Assembly (NCBI GenBank): GCA_016711105.1
Contig: JADJTO010000012.1
Location: forward strand, 34,266 to 98,265
Direction: 5' to 3'
DNA: 64,000 bases
From: Micropruina sp.
GTDB taxonomy: Bacteria; Actinomycetota; Actinomycetes; Propionibacteriales; Propionibacteriaceae
The notes under the pieces were generated by a model. It saw only the letters and a list, made by a program, of their open reading frames with translations. It made no database searches and was not told where the DNA came from. Both the position numbers and the translations under genes were made by a program. Shown piece after piece: positions 11,366-23,326 of the stretch. The first letter of the stretch is position 1. The number at the start of each line of letters is the position of its first letter.

Positions 11366-11684
11366 GAAATGGGCCCATCCCCTCGTCCCACCACTGGAAC
11401 TTAACACTGCCGCTGCCCAAAAGTAAGGGGCGCAGAATTGCGCTCCCCAAGATAAGCAGGTGGATCAAGCGCGTGCAGGGCCGGGCGCACAATTGCCACC
11501 GGAAGTGCCCGACTTTTCCCCGACTGCTGGTGTTAGCGTGCGATCGGGTAGTTCTCCACGCTCCTTTGGGCCGGAAGGTCACAACCCCGAGCGGCAGCAC
11601 GATCGAGCTGGTCGAAGCGGGCGTTGAAGACTCCCACCCGATGCATCTGTGACCCCGAAAATCCTCAGCCCCCACGAGGAAGCC

Positions 11685-12433
11685 ATGGCAGCCCGTCCCC
11701 CGACTGCAACCGTCCGTCTGATCGACGGCTTCGAGTGCCGCTGCGACGGTGACTCGATCGAGTTGCCGCGCGGCTGCCAGCGCCTGGTCGCCTTCATCGC
11801 CCTCTGGGAACGCCCTATCCTGAGTTCCTTCGTCAGTGGCAACCTGTGGCCCGACAGCGACACCGAACGTGCCAACGCCAACCTGCGCTCGACCCTGTGG
11901 CGACTGCAGGCAGATCACCGCGGCTTCGTGGTCGCGACCGGCTCCCATCTCACGCTCGGCCCCGGGTCGCCGTCGACTACCGCGAAGCCGTGACCTGGTC
12001 CAGGACAGTGCTGGCCAACGTCGGGGAGCCGATGCCGGCGACCTGGACGCTGCACGAGATCAACGGGCTGACCCGGGAGGTGCTCCCTGACTGGTACGAC
12101 GACTGGGTGCAGCTGGCGCAGGAGGGGTTCCGGCAGCTGCGGCTGCACGCCCTGGAAGCGATGTGCGTCCAGCTGGCTCAGGGGGGACGCTATTGCGAGG
12201 CGCTGCTGGCCGGTTTGGGTGCGGTGGCGATCGAGCCGCTGCGGGAGAGTGCGCACCGCCGGGTGATCGACGTGCATTTGGCTGAACACAATCTGGTCGA
12301 GGCGCTGCGTCAGTACCGCAGTTATGAGTCACTGCCGCGCAACCAGCTGTCGCTGCGTCCCTCGGCGGAGCTGCGCCAACTGGTGGGATCGGTGATGGCT
12401 GGCGCGGGTGAGGTCAGTACGAGAACCAGCTGA
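11685..12433 (+). CDS. SARP/BTAD-type transcriptional regulator (one frameshift)
   Basis: Two overlapping frames join to about 250 residues. The first is an OmpR-like winged helix (TVRLIDGFECRCDGDSIELP, GNLWPDSDTERANANLRSTL, WRLQADHRGFVV). The second is a bacterial transcriptional activation domain of TPR-like helices (YREAVTWSRTVL, WVQLAQEGFRQLRLHALEAM, CEALLAGLGAVAIEPLRESA). The frame changes near 11958-11965, at a CCCCGGG run. ATG 11685 has GAGGA five bases upstream; GTG 11649 is an alternative. SARPs activate promoters by binding direct heptamer repeats spaced one helical turn apart. Its 3-prime end overlaps the end of the eCIS operon by 20 bases on the opposite strand. The 320-base region before it, shared with the divergent M23 gene, shows no clear promoter to me. 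Confidence 0.82.
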
Positions 12434-15400
12434 TGTTCTCGGCGTGGGCTTTCGTGATCGTGCCGCTGAGCCGCCGCGGTTGGAACAGATCGTTGAAGGT
12501 GAGGGTCCCGTTGACCAGGTCGGTGATCTGGATCTTTCCGGTCTTCAGAGAGGACAAGCCGGTCAGCTTCTTCGGGTCCCCGGCCTTCTCCGGCGGTGCG
12601 TAGTCGTACAGGGTCAGGTTGATCGCATCGAGGGCGAACCCGTCCAGGGAGAGGTCGAGCTTGCCGGGGTTGGTGCCGGGCCGCTCCGGTGGTGGGACCA
12701 CGGCCGGGATGCCGCCGGCCACGTGCAGGTTCATCAGGGCGTCCTTGCTCAGCGTGATCGTCCCTTTCGCCGCCTCAGAACTGATCGTCAACGGCAGCGG
12801 GACGGTGTTCTTGATCGACAGATCGGCGACCAACTTCCTGATCTCCAGGCTGTCGATCGCCGCCCGCGACTCGGCCTCCTTGGTCAGCCGCTCCTCGCGG
12901 GCGTCCTCGCTCTCGGCCGCCAACTGCGCCGGAGTGAGCGGCGGATCGGAGTGCAGGTCGAAGATCGCAGCCCAGAGGGCGAACTTGTCCGCCCTCGCCC
13001 GGGCCAGGTCCACCGAGCGCAGATCCCAGGTCAGGATGTCGAACCAGACCGCTGTGTTCGGACGGTTCTTGCCTTCGGGATCGTTGCCCTTCGAGGCATT
13101 GTCGGGGTTGGCCCCGTACACGCCCAGCTGGAGCTGGTTGTTCTCCAGCCGCAGCATCGGATCGTCAGCCGCGACGTTGACCACCCAGGGACGCAGGTAC
13201 CAACCCTCGCCGATCTGAACGGCGTGCACCTTGCCCTTGACGTTCGCCTCGAAGGTCGGGATGTCCACCTCGCCCTTCTTGATCGGCACCACCAGCGGGT
13301 CGGTGTCGGTCCCGACCCGGATGTCCTTGAGGTTGCCCACAGACGCGCTCACGTACAGGACCACCTGAACCGAACCGTCCAGCTGATCGACCGCCGGACG
13401 CAACGTGTCCACATCGAAGTTCGACCCCCCGGTAGAGGCACCCCCGGGCTTGGACAAAGCCGCCAGGTTGAGCGCGAAGTAGGCGTCGCTGATGTCGAGC
13501 GAGGAGATGTTCAGGCTTCCACCGGCGGCCGTGTCGTAGTTGAGGTCAGCCAGGTTGACGTCCTTGACCTTGATCCAGACGACCCGGCTGCCGAAGCTGG
13601 TCTGGACGTATTCCAGATCGCTGGCGAAGGGCTTCTTCACGTACAGCCGTCCGTCGCTGAAGGTGAGCGAATCGGCTCCCAGTTTGGCGACCCGGATGGT
13701 CTTGTCCTTGCCCAGTTCGGCCGACTTGGCCATGGTCAGCATCGGCTTGGTGACGTCGATCCGCAACCCTCCACCGGCGAACAGATAGAGCGCCGCCGTA
13801 CCCGAGGAGAGAGCCGCACATCGCCCTTGAACTTGTTCTTGAACCGCGCCGACGCTGCGACCGACAGCTCGGCCAGGGAGGCCGTCCCTTCGGTCTTGAA
13901 CGTCTCCAGGTCGATGGTGAAGTCGGGGTGCAGCTTCGCCGGGTCTGTTCCCACCGGGCTGGTCAGTTCCAGGTTGCGGATGAACGACTCGTCGGCGGCC
14001 GTGGCGGCCGCCGGGATGACGATGGTGGTGTCGTCCCCGGGTAGGTCGACCTGCAATCCGCCCAGGACGATCCGGTCGATCGTGAACTTCTCGAACGCGA
14101 GCTGCGTGAACGGGCTCTTACCCTTCTCCGGCGGCTTTCGCTTGTCGATCCGGACGACGGTGTGCAGGCCCAGCAGGTCGACTCGTCCGCCGGCCAGGGT
14201 GGGCAAGTGCACCTTGTGACCCGCGACCTCCGTGGTCAGGTCGAGCGAGGACGCGCTGATCTGCTCGATGAACAACCCGCCGGGATCCGAGGGGTCATCG
14301 CTGCCGATCCGGATCGCGTCCGGGCCGACGTCGATGGCGGCTCCGTGTAGACCGCTGAGTTCGACAGTGCCGGTCACGGCGCCGCTGAGCACCGCACTGC
14401 CCGAGACGCCGCGGACCACCGCTGCCAGGTTGCCACCGCGCCGAAGTTCGACGCTGAGGAAGTCCACCCCCAGGCTGCCCTTGATCCCGAGCTTCGCCGA
14501 CAACTGCCCCTCGACGTCGGCCGCGAGGTTGTGTAGCTCGAAGGAGTTCTTCGAGGGACGCAGATGGATCCGGCCCACAGTGAGCGGCGGTTCGCCCGTC
14601 CCGGCCTTGTCGCTGCGACCCAGGCTGAGCTTCAGCGGCAGGTCCTCCCAGGTCAGGCCGTTCCCCTCCAGGCCGGTGATCACGATGTCGGTGATCGACC
14701 AGGTCGGCGGTTTCGCCTTCTTCTTCCCCTGCGCCGGGACGGCCGGGGACTGGACGGCGGCCAGCGTGACCGTCGGTGCCCGAAGCGGCCCGGGCCCGCT
14801 GAGCGTGGCGGTGCCGACCTTCCAGCGGATCGGCCCGAGCACCAGCCCGGTCAGGGTCGCGCTGGCCCGGCCACCGGCGTCGCTGCTCTCGTAGTCGGCG
14901 GCGAGGGTCACCTGACGGATGGTCACGCTGCCGTCAGGGGTGGAGACGTCGGTCCCCAGGGCCCGAAGATCCTGGACCTTGAGCGAAATCTTCCGGCCCT
15001 CGGCGAGCGCGTACGAGGCGGTGAGCGAGGGGCGTTCCGCTTTTCTCCCGGCCGCGGACGTGGTGAGCTTGCCGGTCACGGTCGTCCGGCTCTTCAGCGC
15101 CCCGAGGCCGAGCACGTAACGGACGTCGTCGAAGGAGCCGACGGTGGCCGAGGCCCGCACCAGCTGCCACCCCTCGCTGCCCGGGGCGAACGCGATCTCG
15201 GTGCCGTTGATGTCGTTGAGGGAACCGCTCTGGAGTTCGACGTGGGTGACGCTGCCATCGGCCTGAGGCATGTCGAGCACCAGGTTCCGGCCCGTCAGCA
15301 CACCGATGCTCAGGCTGACGATCGTGGCGCCGCTGACCGCGGTGTCGCCGCCCGGCTTGCGGGCGACGTCGACCTTGACGTCCATCCGGACCCGATCCAG

Positions 15401-18400
15401 GACGACCTGTTCGCCGGTGATCCCGTCCCCGTCGCGCCCGATGGCGATCCCGTCGATCTCCAGATGGTCGACGACCAGGTCCGGCACCCGGTAGCCGCCC
15501 TCATAGGTGCTCACGCTGCCGGTCAGCTTGCCGAGCGCGACCCGTCCGATGGAACCGCTGGAGAGGTGGACGCCAGTGGCGGTCAGTCCGCTGAGCCCGA
15601 AGCTGGGCGCGAGTTGGGTGACCAAGGTGGCCGGCGCGACCCCGCTGACCTGATCGGGTCGTGCTGTGACGTTGGCCGCGCCCAGCGACACCGACAAGGA
15701 GCCGGTCACCTGGTCCACCGCGAAGCCGGGCCCCGCCAGATTGCTCACCTCCACGCCGGAGACGACCACGGCCAACTTGCCGGTTCGGGGGTCGAGCTCG
15801 CCGGTGATCCGGCCGAACTTGAGCCCTCCGATCTCGGTGCCCAGGAGCCGTTGCGCGGTGTCGGTGAGTTCCCGGACGCGTTGCGCCGCGGCGAGCCGGT
15901 CCGCCTCGGTCGCACCCTCGGTGGCGACCTTCTTCGCTTCGTCCAAGGCCACCAGCGCCGCCAGCGCTGCCGCCAGCCGTTCCCGGATCGGAGCGTTGCC
16001 CTCGATCACCGGGAGGGCGGCCAGTTCGGTGCGCAGCGCTTCAACGGTCGGCAGCTTGGTGGCCTTGAGGATCACCGCCGGCTGGGCGGGGTCGGTCGGC
16101 AGCATCTCGGTGGAGTCGACCACCAGGCTGAACTCGGAGCTCGTGGCCAACTGGCCGATGCTCGGCACCTTCGGCCCACCGGCCTTGAACTGCTCGATCA
16201 GGCTCAGGTCGTCCAGGTACCCGGGCGCGTAGGGCAACAGGCCCACGTTGGGCAGCTTGACCCGGGCGTGGATGCCTTTCAGTGTGACCCCGGCCGACTG
16301 CACCGACCCGCTCAACGGTCCCAGGGTGATCGAGCCGACTTCAGCAACCACACCCACGTCCGAGCGCAGCTTCTTGGTCAACCGGACGAGTTCGGCGCGC
16401 TCGTCGGGTTTCAACGAGCCAGGGTTCCAGCGATCCTTGCCCTCAAGTTCCTGCAGCCGCTTCTCGTCGGCCTGCTCGGCGTTGGTGGCGGCATCCAACT
16501 GCGCCTTGAGGGCGTTCTCACGGGACAGCAGCTCGATGGCTTGGGCGCTGTCCGGCGGCGCCTTGACCCGCGCGGCGTGCACCATCGCCAAGGCCGCGTT
16601 GAGGTAGGCGGGCAGGCTCTGGCCGATGCTGAGGTTCACGTCGGTGAGCACCAGGGACTGGATCTGCTGCCCGCTGCCGATGCTGATCCCCTTCACCTCG
16701 AGGGCGTCGAAGGAGACGTTGAAGGCCCGCAGCATGGCGGTGCTGTCCTTGATCCGCTGACCGGCGCTGTAGGGGGGACGGAGCACGCCGTCCGAGGCGA
16801 GGCCCCACAGGTAGGTCGCCGGCGAAGGGGTGGGAAGCAGGGTGTTGGCCGCTTTCCCGACCAGCGAACTGACCGGGAACGGCAGCTTCAGCGGGATCAT
16901 GGCGTAGTCGAGCAGGGTGTAGTCCCCGGGGATGGAGCCCTGCAGGGACACCAGATTGGCCAGCAGCTGGATCAGCGGCCCGAAGATCGGAATCCCGATC
17001 GTGCCCTTGGGTAGTTGGCGTCCCAGATTGACCGACGGGTCGTTGGAGCCATCGGGGGTGGCGTTGAAGTTCAGCTGCCGCAGGCCCAGTTGAGCCACCG
17101 CCCAGGCCCCCGACAACGGCAGCCCCGGGTCGATCAGGGCGAAGTCCCGCATCGCCAGGGAGCCCAGCTTGGCGGTGATGTAGCCGGGTTGGGTGTACCC
17201 GCGGTCGGAGAACCCGGCGCTCACCTTGAGCCCGGTGACGCTGATCTTCCCCGACTTGTACGTCTTGCCGGGCAGCACGAAGTTGATTCCGGCGAGCTCC
17301 AACTTCGGCAGGTCGACGTTGACGATGAATCCGCCGGAGAAGGTGGCGTCCACGTTGATCGTGTTCACGCCCCCGCCGGAGGGGGCCAGGGTCACGCCCG
17401 CCAGATCACCGCCGAGGATCTTCTGCGCGTCGTTGAGGTCGAACCCCTTCAGGTGCATGGTCTTGCCGGACAGCGAGATCGAGTCCTCGATCAGCCAGTC
17501 GTAAAGCAGGATCCCCAGCCCCCGCACGAGCACCCCCAGCCCGTACCCCCAGACGGGGACCCGGCTCGACTCTGCCTCTTCCGGAACGTAGACCGTGCGC
17601 CCCTCGGCTTCGCTGTACAGCGCGACATCGCGCACCAGACGAGTCAGTTCGGGAGCCTTCGTCAGGCGGAGGTCGACCCGGAGTCGCTTCGAGAGCTCGA
17701 ACACCCAGGCCCGGTCGTCCGCGGCATGGGCAAGGACGATCAGGGCACGCAGGATGCTGGCGTTGGCTTCGGTCCAGAGCCGTTCGTCACTGAGCCGTTC
17801 GCGCAGCGCCTCCCGGGTGGGCAGCTTCTCGTCCCGTCCGGTGGCCAGGGTCGAGGGCAACTGGCGTCGCATCTCATCGGTCAGCCCCGCCCAGACGGCC
17901 GTCCAGAGCCCCGGGTTCTCGGCGGCGAACGCCTGCTGGGCAGCCGGCGAGAGGGCGCGGATCGCCTGCGCTGCCAGCCAGGCGTCGCGGTGGGTGTAGG
18001 TCAGCCAGCCGAAGAACGTGGGCACGATATCTCGGGCTTGGCGAACCAGGTGCAACGGGTCCCGCAACTGGTTGAGGTCGAGCAGTTCGCGGCGCCCGAC
18101 CTCGCCGAACAGGTAGCTGTCGGGCAGCTTCTCGATGATCTGGTTGAGGCCCTGCAGGGCGTCCAGCCGACGGATCACCGCCGTGCGCAGAGCCAGATCG
18201 ATCGCCTGGTCGTCGGGGATCCACGGGTTGGCCTTGCCGCTGAAGTCGACCCCGAGCAGGTTGCGGACGATCCACATCGCCAGCAGCGGCTGCGGCGCCT
18301 GGTCGAAGACATCGATGAACCCCCGGGCGTAGCCGACCAGCAGCGGTTCGCCGACGCCGAGGCTCGGGCCGCCGGTGCTGTACTCCGAGCCGACCCCGGT

Positions 18401-20188
18401 GTACTCGCCGTTGGTCCAGACCCCGGTGGGCAGGTTGTCCAACAGCCGTCCGAACCACTTCGCGTTGTCGAGTTGCCGCCACGTGTCCTGGGCGGCGATC
18501 GGGGCGCTCCGGACGAGCAGGTAGGCCAGGCGGGCCTCGGCGTCGCGGACGGCCCAATCGAAGATGCCGTAGGAGAGCAACTCGATCGCGCGGGAGAGGT
18601 TCGGCAGCGGGCTGCGGGCGGCCAGCACCACCTTGAGCACGGCGCCGTAGTTGGCCGAGAAGGTGTCGTCGCGATCCAGTTCCTCGACCAGGCGGGAGAT
18701 CAGGCCCTTGGCGTCCAGGGCGGCCACCAACCCGACCAGAGCGGACGGGGCCACCGGCGGGGCGTTACTGCCCGCGGCGGCCTTGGGGGCGGCGGCGACG
18801 GCGGTGCGCAGGTCAGCCAGAGTGGGCGGCTGCTTGACCGGGGTGACGGCCGGGGTCTGGGTCGGTTCGCCCTCCGGCGTCGCCAGACCGCAGAGCGGAG
18901 CCAGCGCGGTCAGCGCAGCCCGCGCGTTCTCCCGTCCGCCCTCGGAGACGAGCTTGGTCAACCGGTCGAGCAGGATCCCGTCACCGCCCGCGGCGCCCGC
19001 CCCGGGGAGTGCCTGCTCGGCCGCGATCGCCTTCCTCAGCTCGGCCTCGTCCGTGCCTTTGTCCGGTCCCGAGGCGAACAGGGCCCGAAAGTCGTCCCGG
19101 CGGTCCCCGTCGGTGAGCTTGGTCAGGGCATTGACGCTGAGTCGCCGCAACACCGCGAGCAGCGCGCGATGGGCGAGGGGGGTCAACCGGTCCGGCTGCA
19201 CCCCGTGCAGGGCCGGGACGATTCCGGCGTACGTGGGGCCGTTCGGACTCGCCTTGGTGTCGGCAAGGCCGCCGATCTCACTCTCGGTCAGCGCGGAGAG
19301 GACGGCGATGCAGGCCTCCGGGTAGGCCGCATGGTGGTCGTCACGGAGTTGGGCGAGCTTGCGCTTGTCCTTCCAGGGCAGCGCCCTGACCAGGGAGCGG
19401 GCGACCACGAAGGGCAGGCCGCTGAGGATGCGCAGGCTGTTCTCGATCATCTCCTCGGTGATCTGCGTCCACGGATGGTCGAGCAGCCCGCCGATCGCCC
19501 GGACGTCGGCGCTGTGGTTGGCCGCGACGAAGGTGTCCAGCTTGGTTTCCAAGGAGGCCACGTCCGCCGTGGTCGCGGTCTCAGCCGTCGTGGCCGGCCC
19601 GGTTGCCGGTGGGGCTGTGGCGGGTGCCACCCCGGTGGCGCCCCCGTCCGCTGCGCTGTGCCCCTCCGGCAGTGCCGTGGCAGGCACCCACAGCTTCCGG
19701 CCTGCCAGGAGGGCGTCCGCCAACCCGGCGGCTTCGGCCTCGGCGGCGGTGGTGTCGGGCAGGACGCCAGGCTGAGATCGATTGGCGTGTTGCCGGGCGT
19801 GCGCCAACTCGTGGACGACGATCGCGGCCGTCCGGGCGCTGAGCAGATCCCCGGTCAGTTCGATCCCGCCGGGTTTGGCGCGCCCGTGCGGATCGCCGTC
19901 GCCGGCGAGCACGGTGACGTCGACTCGTGAGAGCTCCAGGCCCAGCAACGGGGCCAGCACCCGGAGCAGTCGCTCGACGTTCTGCTCGGCCGCGACGAAC
20001 GTGCTGCTGGGAGCGGGGCCCGGGGCCACGCCGGCTGTTGGGCGAACCCGGTCAGCGTGGCGGGGCGCTGGACGCCCGGGCTGGTGAGTCAGAACCGGAT
20101 CGCCACGACTCCGCGCCAGCGCCCGGGATCGCCCTCCATCGGAGGCCGAGGAGGGGGCGCTTCCCGGCGGACCGGTGGTGGTGGTCAC
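12414..20188 (-). CDS. Giant eCIS-associated protein: DUF4157 head with a long AsmA-like beta-rich body (one frameshift)
   Basis: Last and largest gene of the eCIS operon, about 2,590 residues after one frame correction near 13812 (CTCTCCTCGGG). A disordered lead of about 60 residues is followed by a DUF4157-type metallopeptidase-like fold. This has HELAH at residues 126-130 and an acidic helix AAEAEAAGLADAL near 148-160. DUF4157 is one of the domains most enriched in eCIS loci and occurs at the head of known or suspected cargo. Residues ~200-900 are mostly helical (AWRQLDNAKWFGRLLDNLP-like stretches). From about 905 onward the chain repeats short amphipathic beta strands and phrases such as KISVTGLKVS, DVNLSIGQSL, RVKLPNVGLLPYAPGYL and GRIVLGGLQVDL-like segments. 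This resembles AsmA/TamB-type hydrophobic-groove proteins. There is no signal peptide and no clear membrane helix. It could be cargo, a structural filament or a lipid-binding factor. Family assignment of the body is inferred from sequence texture only. Confidence 0.75.
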
Positions 20189-20197
20189 GAGCCGACC

Positions 20198-23100
20198 TCA
20201 GAGGCTGATCTCGTTGAACGGCAGCCAGGTGTCGAACGGTGGCGGGAAGGGCCGGTTGGCGGGCAGCGCCGTCCGTCCGATGATCACGTTGCCGGTGATC
20301 GCCGCGGTCTGGGTGGCCACCACGACCAGGGCCAGCGGCTGCTCGCCCATGCCGGCGATGATGTTGCCGGTGACGGTCGCCGCCGAGGCCCCTGAGACCG
20401 CGGCCACGATGGTCGCACGCGGGCTGACCAGGCGGTTGCCGACCAGGGAAACGGTGGGCCGAAGCTCCTGGGTCACCGGGGTTCCGATCAGCACCGCCGG
20501 GCCGGTCGAGCCCTCCTCCGGTGTGTGACAGTCGACGGTGTTGCGCTGGATCCCCAGGGCGCAGGGCAGGTCCATCCGACGATCGACCAGGCGGTTCAGG
20601 GCAGCCAGACCTCGCCAGGCGGCGGCCAGGTTGTCACTCACCGCCGCCCCTGCCGTCAGGTTGGGGCTCACCTCTGGGGCGTCGGCAACGTTCGGCTCGC
20701 CCACCGGAGCGGCTGCAACATTCGGCTGGCCGACCGGAGGGGTGGCAATGTTCGGCTGCCCCACCGGAGCTGCGGCAACGTTCGGCTGACCCACCGGAGC
20801 TGCGGTCACAGTAGCCCCGGCAGTGGCTGTGGCAGTGGCCGCGCCCGCAGCGGTGGCGGCCGCGACCCGGCTCAGCACCACCTCGGTGACTTCCCGCTCC
20901 CGCAGCACTGCCGTCTCCCTCAGGTTGGCCAACACAGTTCCGCTGGCAGTCACCACCCCGCGGGTCACTGGTTTCTTCAGGTTCGGCAGCGGGTAGAGCA
21001 TGGCGATCACCAACAGTCGGAGCAGGACTCCCTCGTTGGTGGCGAAACCGGACGCGGCCAGCGTCCCAGAACCGGCGGCCAGGCGTTGGTTCGATCCTTC
21101 CGCCCCGAGGAGGGCGGCCGCATCGATCAGCCATAGCCCGCCGAAACACTGGCTGACCACGTTGTCCCAGACCCGCACGTCGCCAAGCTCCGCGGCCACG
21201 AAGATGGCCGCGGTGAGCCCGCGGAACTCGTTGCCACAGATCAGAGCGTCGTCCAGCAGCCCAGGGAGCCGGGCGACGCCGAGGCTGTGCGTGGCCTCGG
21301 TGCTTCGGCCGATAGCGGTCTGAGTCAGCAGGTAACCGACCAACAGGTGGTAGGGCCCGTCGTCGGCGATCGGGACGGTCGCGTCATGGAGGAAGCGGTT
21401 GTCCCGCAGTTGGAAGCCCCAGGCACCCCCGCCCGCGAAGACGCCCACCCCGAACACGTTGCGGGGCATCGTCTGCGCGTCTTCCCGGGTCGTCTGACGC
21501 TCCCCCACGGTGAACCGGAACAGGCAATCACTGACCGCCAGCACCGCGCAGTTGATCGCGCGGACGCCGATCGAGACGTACCGATTGGCCTGCTCGACGT
21601 TGATCGCCCGGACGGCCTCGCGGTCGAACACCCCGCCGGTGGTCCCGCTGACCCGGGCCAGGGTCGCGGGAACCTGCGGCAGTTCGAACTCCAGCCCACT
21701 GATGGTCAGGTTGTCGGCGTCGACGGCGATCACCAGGCCGTGACCGAACTCGGTCTCGGCGCCCTCCCGGACGGTCAGCACCGCGGCTTCATTGCAGCTG
21801 CGCAGGGTCAGGTTGGAATGACGCTTGCCCAGGATCAGCGGCCGGGACAGTTCGTAGCGGCCGGGCGCGAAGCAGACCATCACCCGGTCACCGCGCTCCT
21901 TCGGGGTGCGTCCGGCGACGGCCCGGTCGATCCGGGCTTGCAGGCTGCCGTTGGCGGCGTGCGACGGCCTGACCTCGATCGTGCAGCAGCCGTCATCGTC
22001 GAGTTCGGTCAGCGGACGGAAGGGTCGCCGGCAATCCTCCAGAATGTCGAGTTCCCGATCCCGCCACTCAATCACCGCGAGCGGGCAGACCCACCTCCGC
22101 GGCCCGTCCGGTGGTTGCGGCGTGCGCAGGTAGCGGCTCGGGTAGACCGCGGTCGGGGTCGCCGGACGGACGCCCACGCACCAGAAGTCGTCGACCTGCA
22201 GTCCTCCGACATCCTCAGCGGTGATGGTCACCTGCATGCCCGTCCCGGTCAGCCGGATCGGCTGGCCGACCTCGAGATCGGTGAGCTGCTCCTCCCAGAC
22301 CCGGAGGAACAGTTGCGGGTTGGAGTCCTGATCGGTGTAGGCGGGCGGCAGCGGTGCCGGGAACTGCACGGTCTTGAGGTCCGGGTCGTACGGCACGGCC
22401 AGCACTCCGACGACACCGCCCAGGGCCCCCACGTGGCCCTCGACCTGCTCGTCGGTGCTCTGCAGAGCCGCGGTCGCGCGCAACGCCTGCACGGCCTGCC
22501 CGGCCCGGGGCCGGTGGTAATCGTCCACCGGCGACCGGTCCAGGGTGAGGACGGGGTTGGCGCTGGCGTCCGCGCTGACCCGGTAGAGGAAGGATGCGTC
22601 GTCGTAACCCCAGATCAGATCGAACCGGCCGTCCTGCCCGACCCGAGTCAGCTGCACCCGGATCAGCTGGTTCTCCGCCCCCAGGTAACCGCCCAGGCTG
22701 GTCGGTTCGCACGGGTTGATCGGGGCCGGATCACCCTCCCAGGTCACCAGCAGCCGGGAGTTCGACTCCAGCGCCGCGGTCTCGGGGTCGAACCTCACGC
22801 CCTGCGCGGCCCACCTTTTCACGTCCTGGGCCAGGGCGGCGGCGCAGGTCGCGCCCTCGGTGTCCAGCCGGACGATCCGCTGCAGCAGCCGCGTCCGGGC
22901 GGACGTGTCGGGACCGCCGAGCGCGACCTCATACAGTGCCGGGTCCTCCACGGCGGTGACGTCGGTCTCCCAGACCAGCAGCACCACGTGTTCCCGGCGC
23001 GGGCGGTCCTGCTCAGGGGGCTGATCGAGCCAGTCCGGCTGGCTGGAGTCGTTCAACTCGGAGGCCAACTCGACCCGCCAGCCGCCCACATACATCGTCC

Positions 23101-23326
23101 CGGCGCCGATCACCAAGTTCTGGCCGGTGCCCTGACTGACCGCGTAGCCGTTGTCGGGAGTGCCGACCGGCCCCACGATGTCGATGATCTGGGCGCGCGA
23201 CTCTTCGGTGTCGATGGTGCGCTGCTCGTTGGTTTCGGCTTCGAGGCCCGCCCGGCCCATCTGGGGGACCACCCCCCGGTAGTACCGCGCAGGGTCGTAG
23301 GACAGTCGGGCTACATCGGTGGCCAT
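20198..23326 (-). CDS. eCIS right-handed beta-helix protein (DUF6519-like N-terminus)
   Basis: 1,042 residues; the ATG at 23326 gives MATDVARLSYDPARYYRGVV. The first ~450 residues resemble the DUF6519 type seen in injection-system loci (GLEAETNEQRTIDTEESRAQ, VGGWRVELA). The middle (about 480-800) reads as a pectate-lyase-like parallel beta helix: ALICGNEFRGLTAAIFVA, DVRVWDNVVSQCFGGLWLID. A second short helix follows (VSLVGNRLVSPRATIVAAVS, AATVTGNIIAGMGEQPLALV). Between them is a linker built of APVGQPNVAA repeats. The gene overlaps its upstream neighbour by 16 bases. Beta-helix proteins in tails usually serve as fibres, plugs or receptor-binding parts; that role is inferred. Confidence 0.8.
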   Translation of the reverse strand: MATDVARLSYDPARYYRGVVPQMGRAGLEAETNEQRTIDTEESRAQIIDIVGPVGTPDNGYAVSQGTGQNLVIGAGTMYVGGWRVELASELNDSSQPDWLDQPPEQDRPRREHVVLLVWETDVTAVEDPALYEVALGGPDTSARTRLLQRIVRLDTEGATCAAALAQDVKRWAAQGVRFDPETAALESNSRLLVTWEGDPAPINPCEPTSLGGYLGAENQLIRVQLTRVGQDGRFDLIWGYDDASFLYRVSADASANPVLTLDRSPVDDYHRPRAGQAVQALRATAALQSTDEQVEGHVGALGGVVGVLAVPYDPDLKTVQFPAPLPPAYTDQDSNPQLFLRVWEEQLTDLEVGQPIRLTGTGMQVTITAEDVGGLQVDDFWCVGVRPATPTAVYPSRYLRTPQPPDGPRRWVCPLAVIEWRDRELDILEDCRRPFRPLTELDDDGCCTIEVRPSHAANGSLQARIDRAVAGRTPKERGDRVMVCFAPGRYELSRPLILGKRHSNLTLRSCNEAAVLTVREGAETEFGHGLVIAVDADNLTISGLEFELPQVPATLARVSGTTGGVFDREAVRAINVEQANRYVSIGVRAINCAVLAVSDCLFRFTVGERQTTREDAQTMPRNVFGVGVFAGGGAWGFQLRDNRFLHDATVPIADDGPYHLLVGYLLTQTAIGRSTEATHSLGVARLPGLLDDALICGNEFRGLTAAIFVAAELGDVRVWDNVVSQCFGGLWLIDAAALLGAEGSNQRLAAGSGTLAASGFATNEGVLLRLLVIAMLYPLPNLKKPVTRGVVTASGTVLANLRETAVLREREVTEVVLSRVAAATAAGAATATATAGATVTAAPVGQPNVAAAPVGQPNIATPPVGQPNVAAAPVGEPNVADAPEVSPNLTAGAAVSDNLAAAWRGLAALNRLVDRRMDLPCALGIQRNTVDCHTPEEGSTGPAVLIGTPVTQELRPTVSLVGNRLVSPRATIVAAVSGASAATVTGNIIAGMGEQPLALVVVATQTAAITGNVIIGRTALPANRPFPPPFDTWLPFNEISL
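20664..20813 (-). repeat. 30-bp tandem repeat encoding the decapeptide APVGQPNVAA
   Basis: The block TTCGGCT recurs at exactly 30-base spacing (20691, 20721, 20751, 20781). It encodes APVGQPNVAA, APVGQPNIAT, PPVGQPNVAA, APVGEPNVAD and a degenerate fifth copy. It lies in the linker between the two beta-helix parts of the host protein. Confidence 0.85.

Noticed and set aside
14564..19930. Long plus-strand open frames (816 and 971 codons) opposite the giant eCIS gene
   Set aside because: Both are mirror frames of a high-GC gene; composition is Gly/Arg/Gln/Asp-rich without motifs, while the minus strand has a coherent protein.
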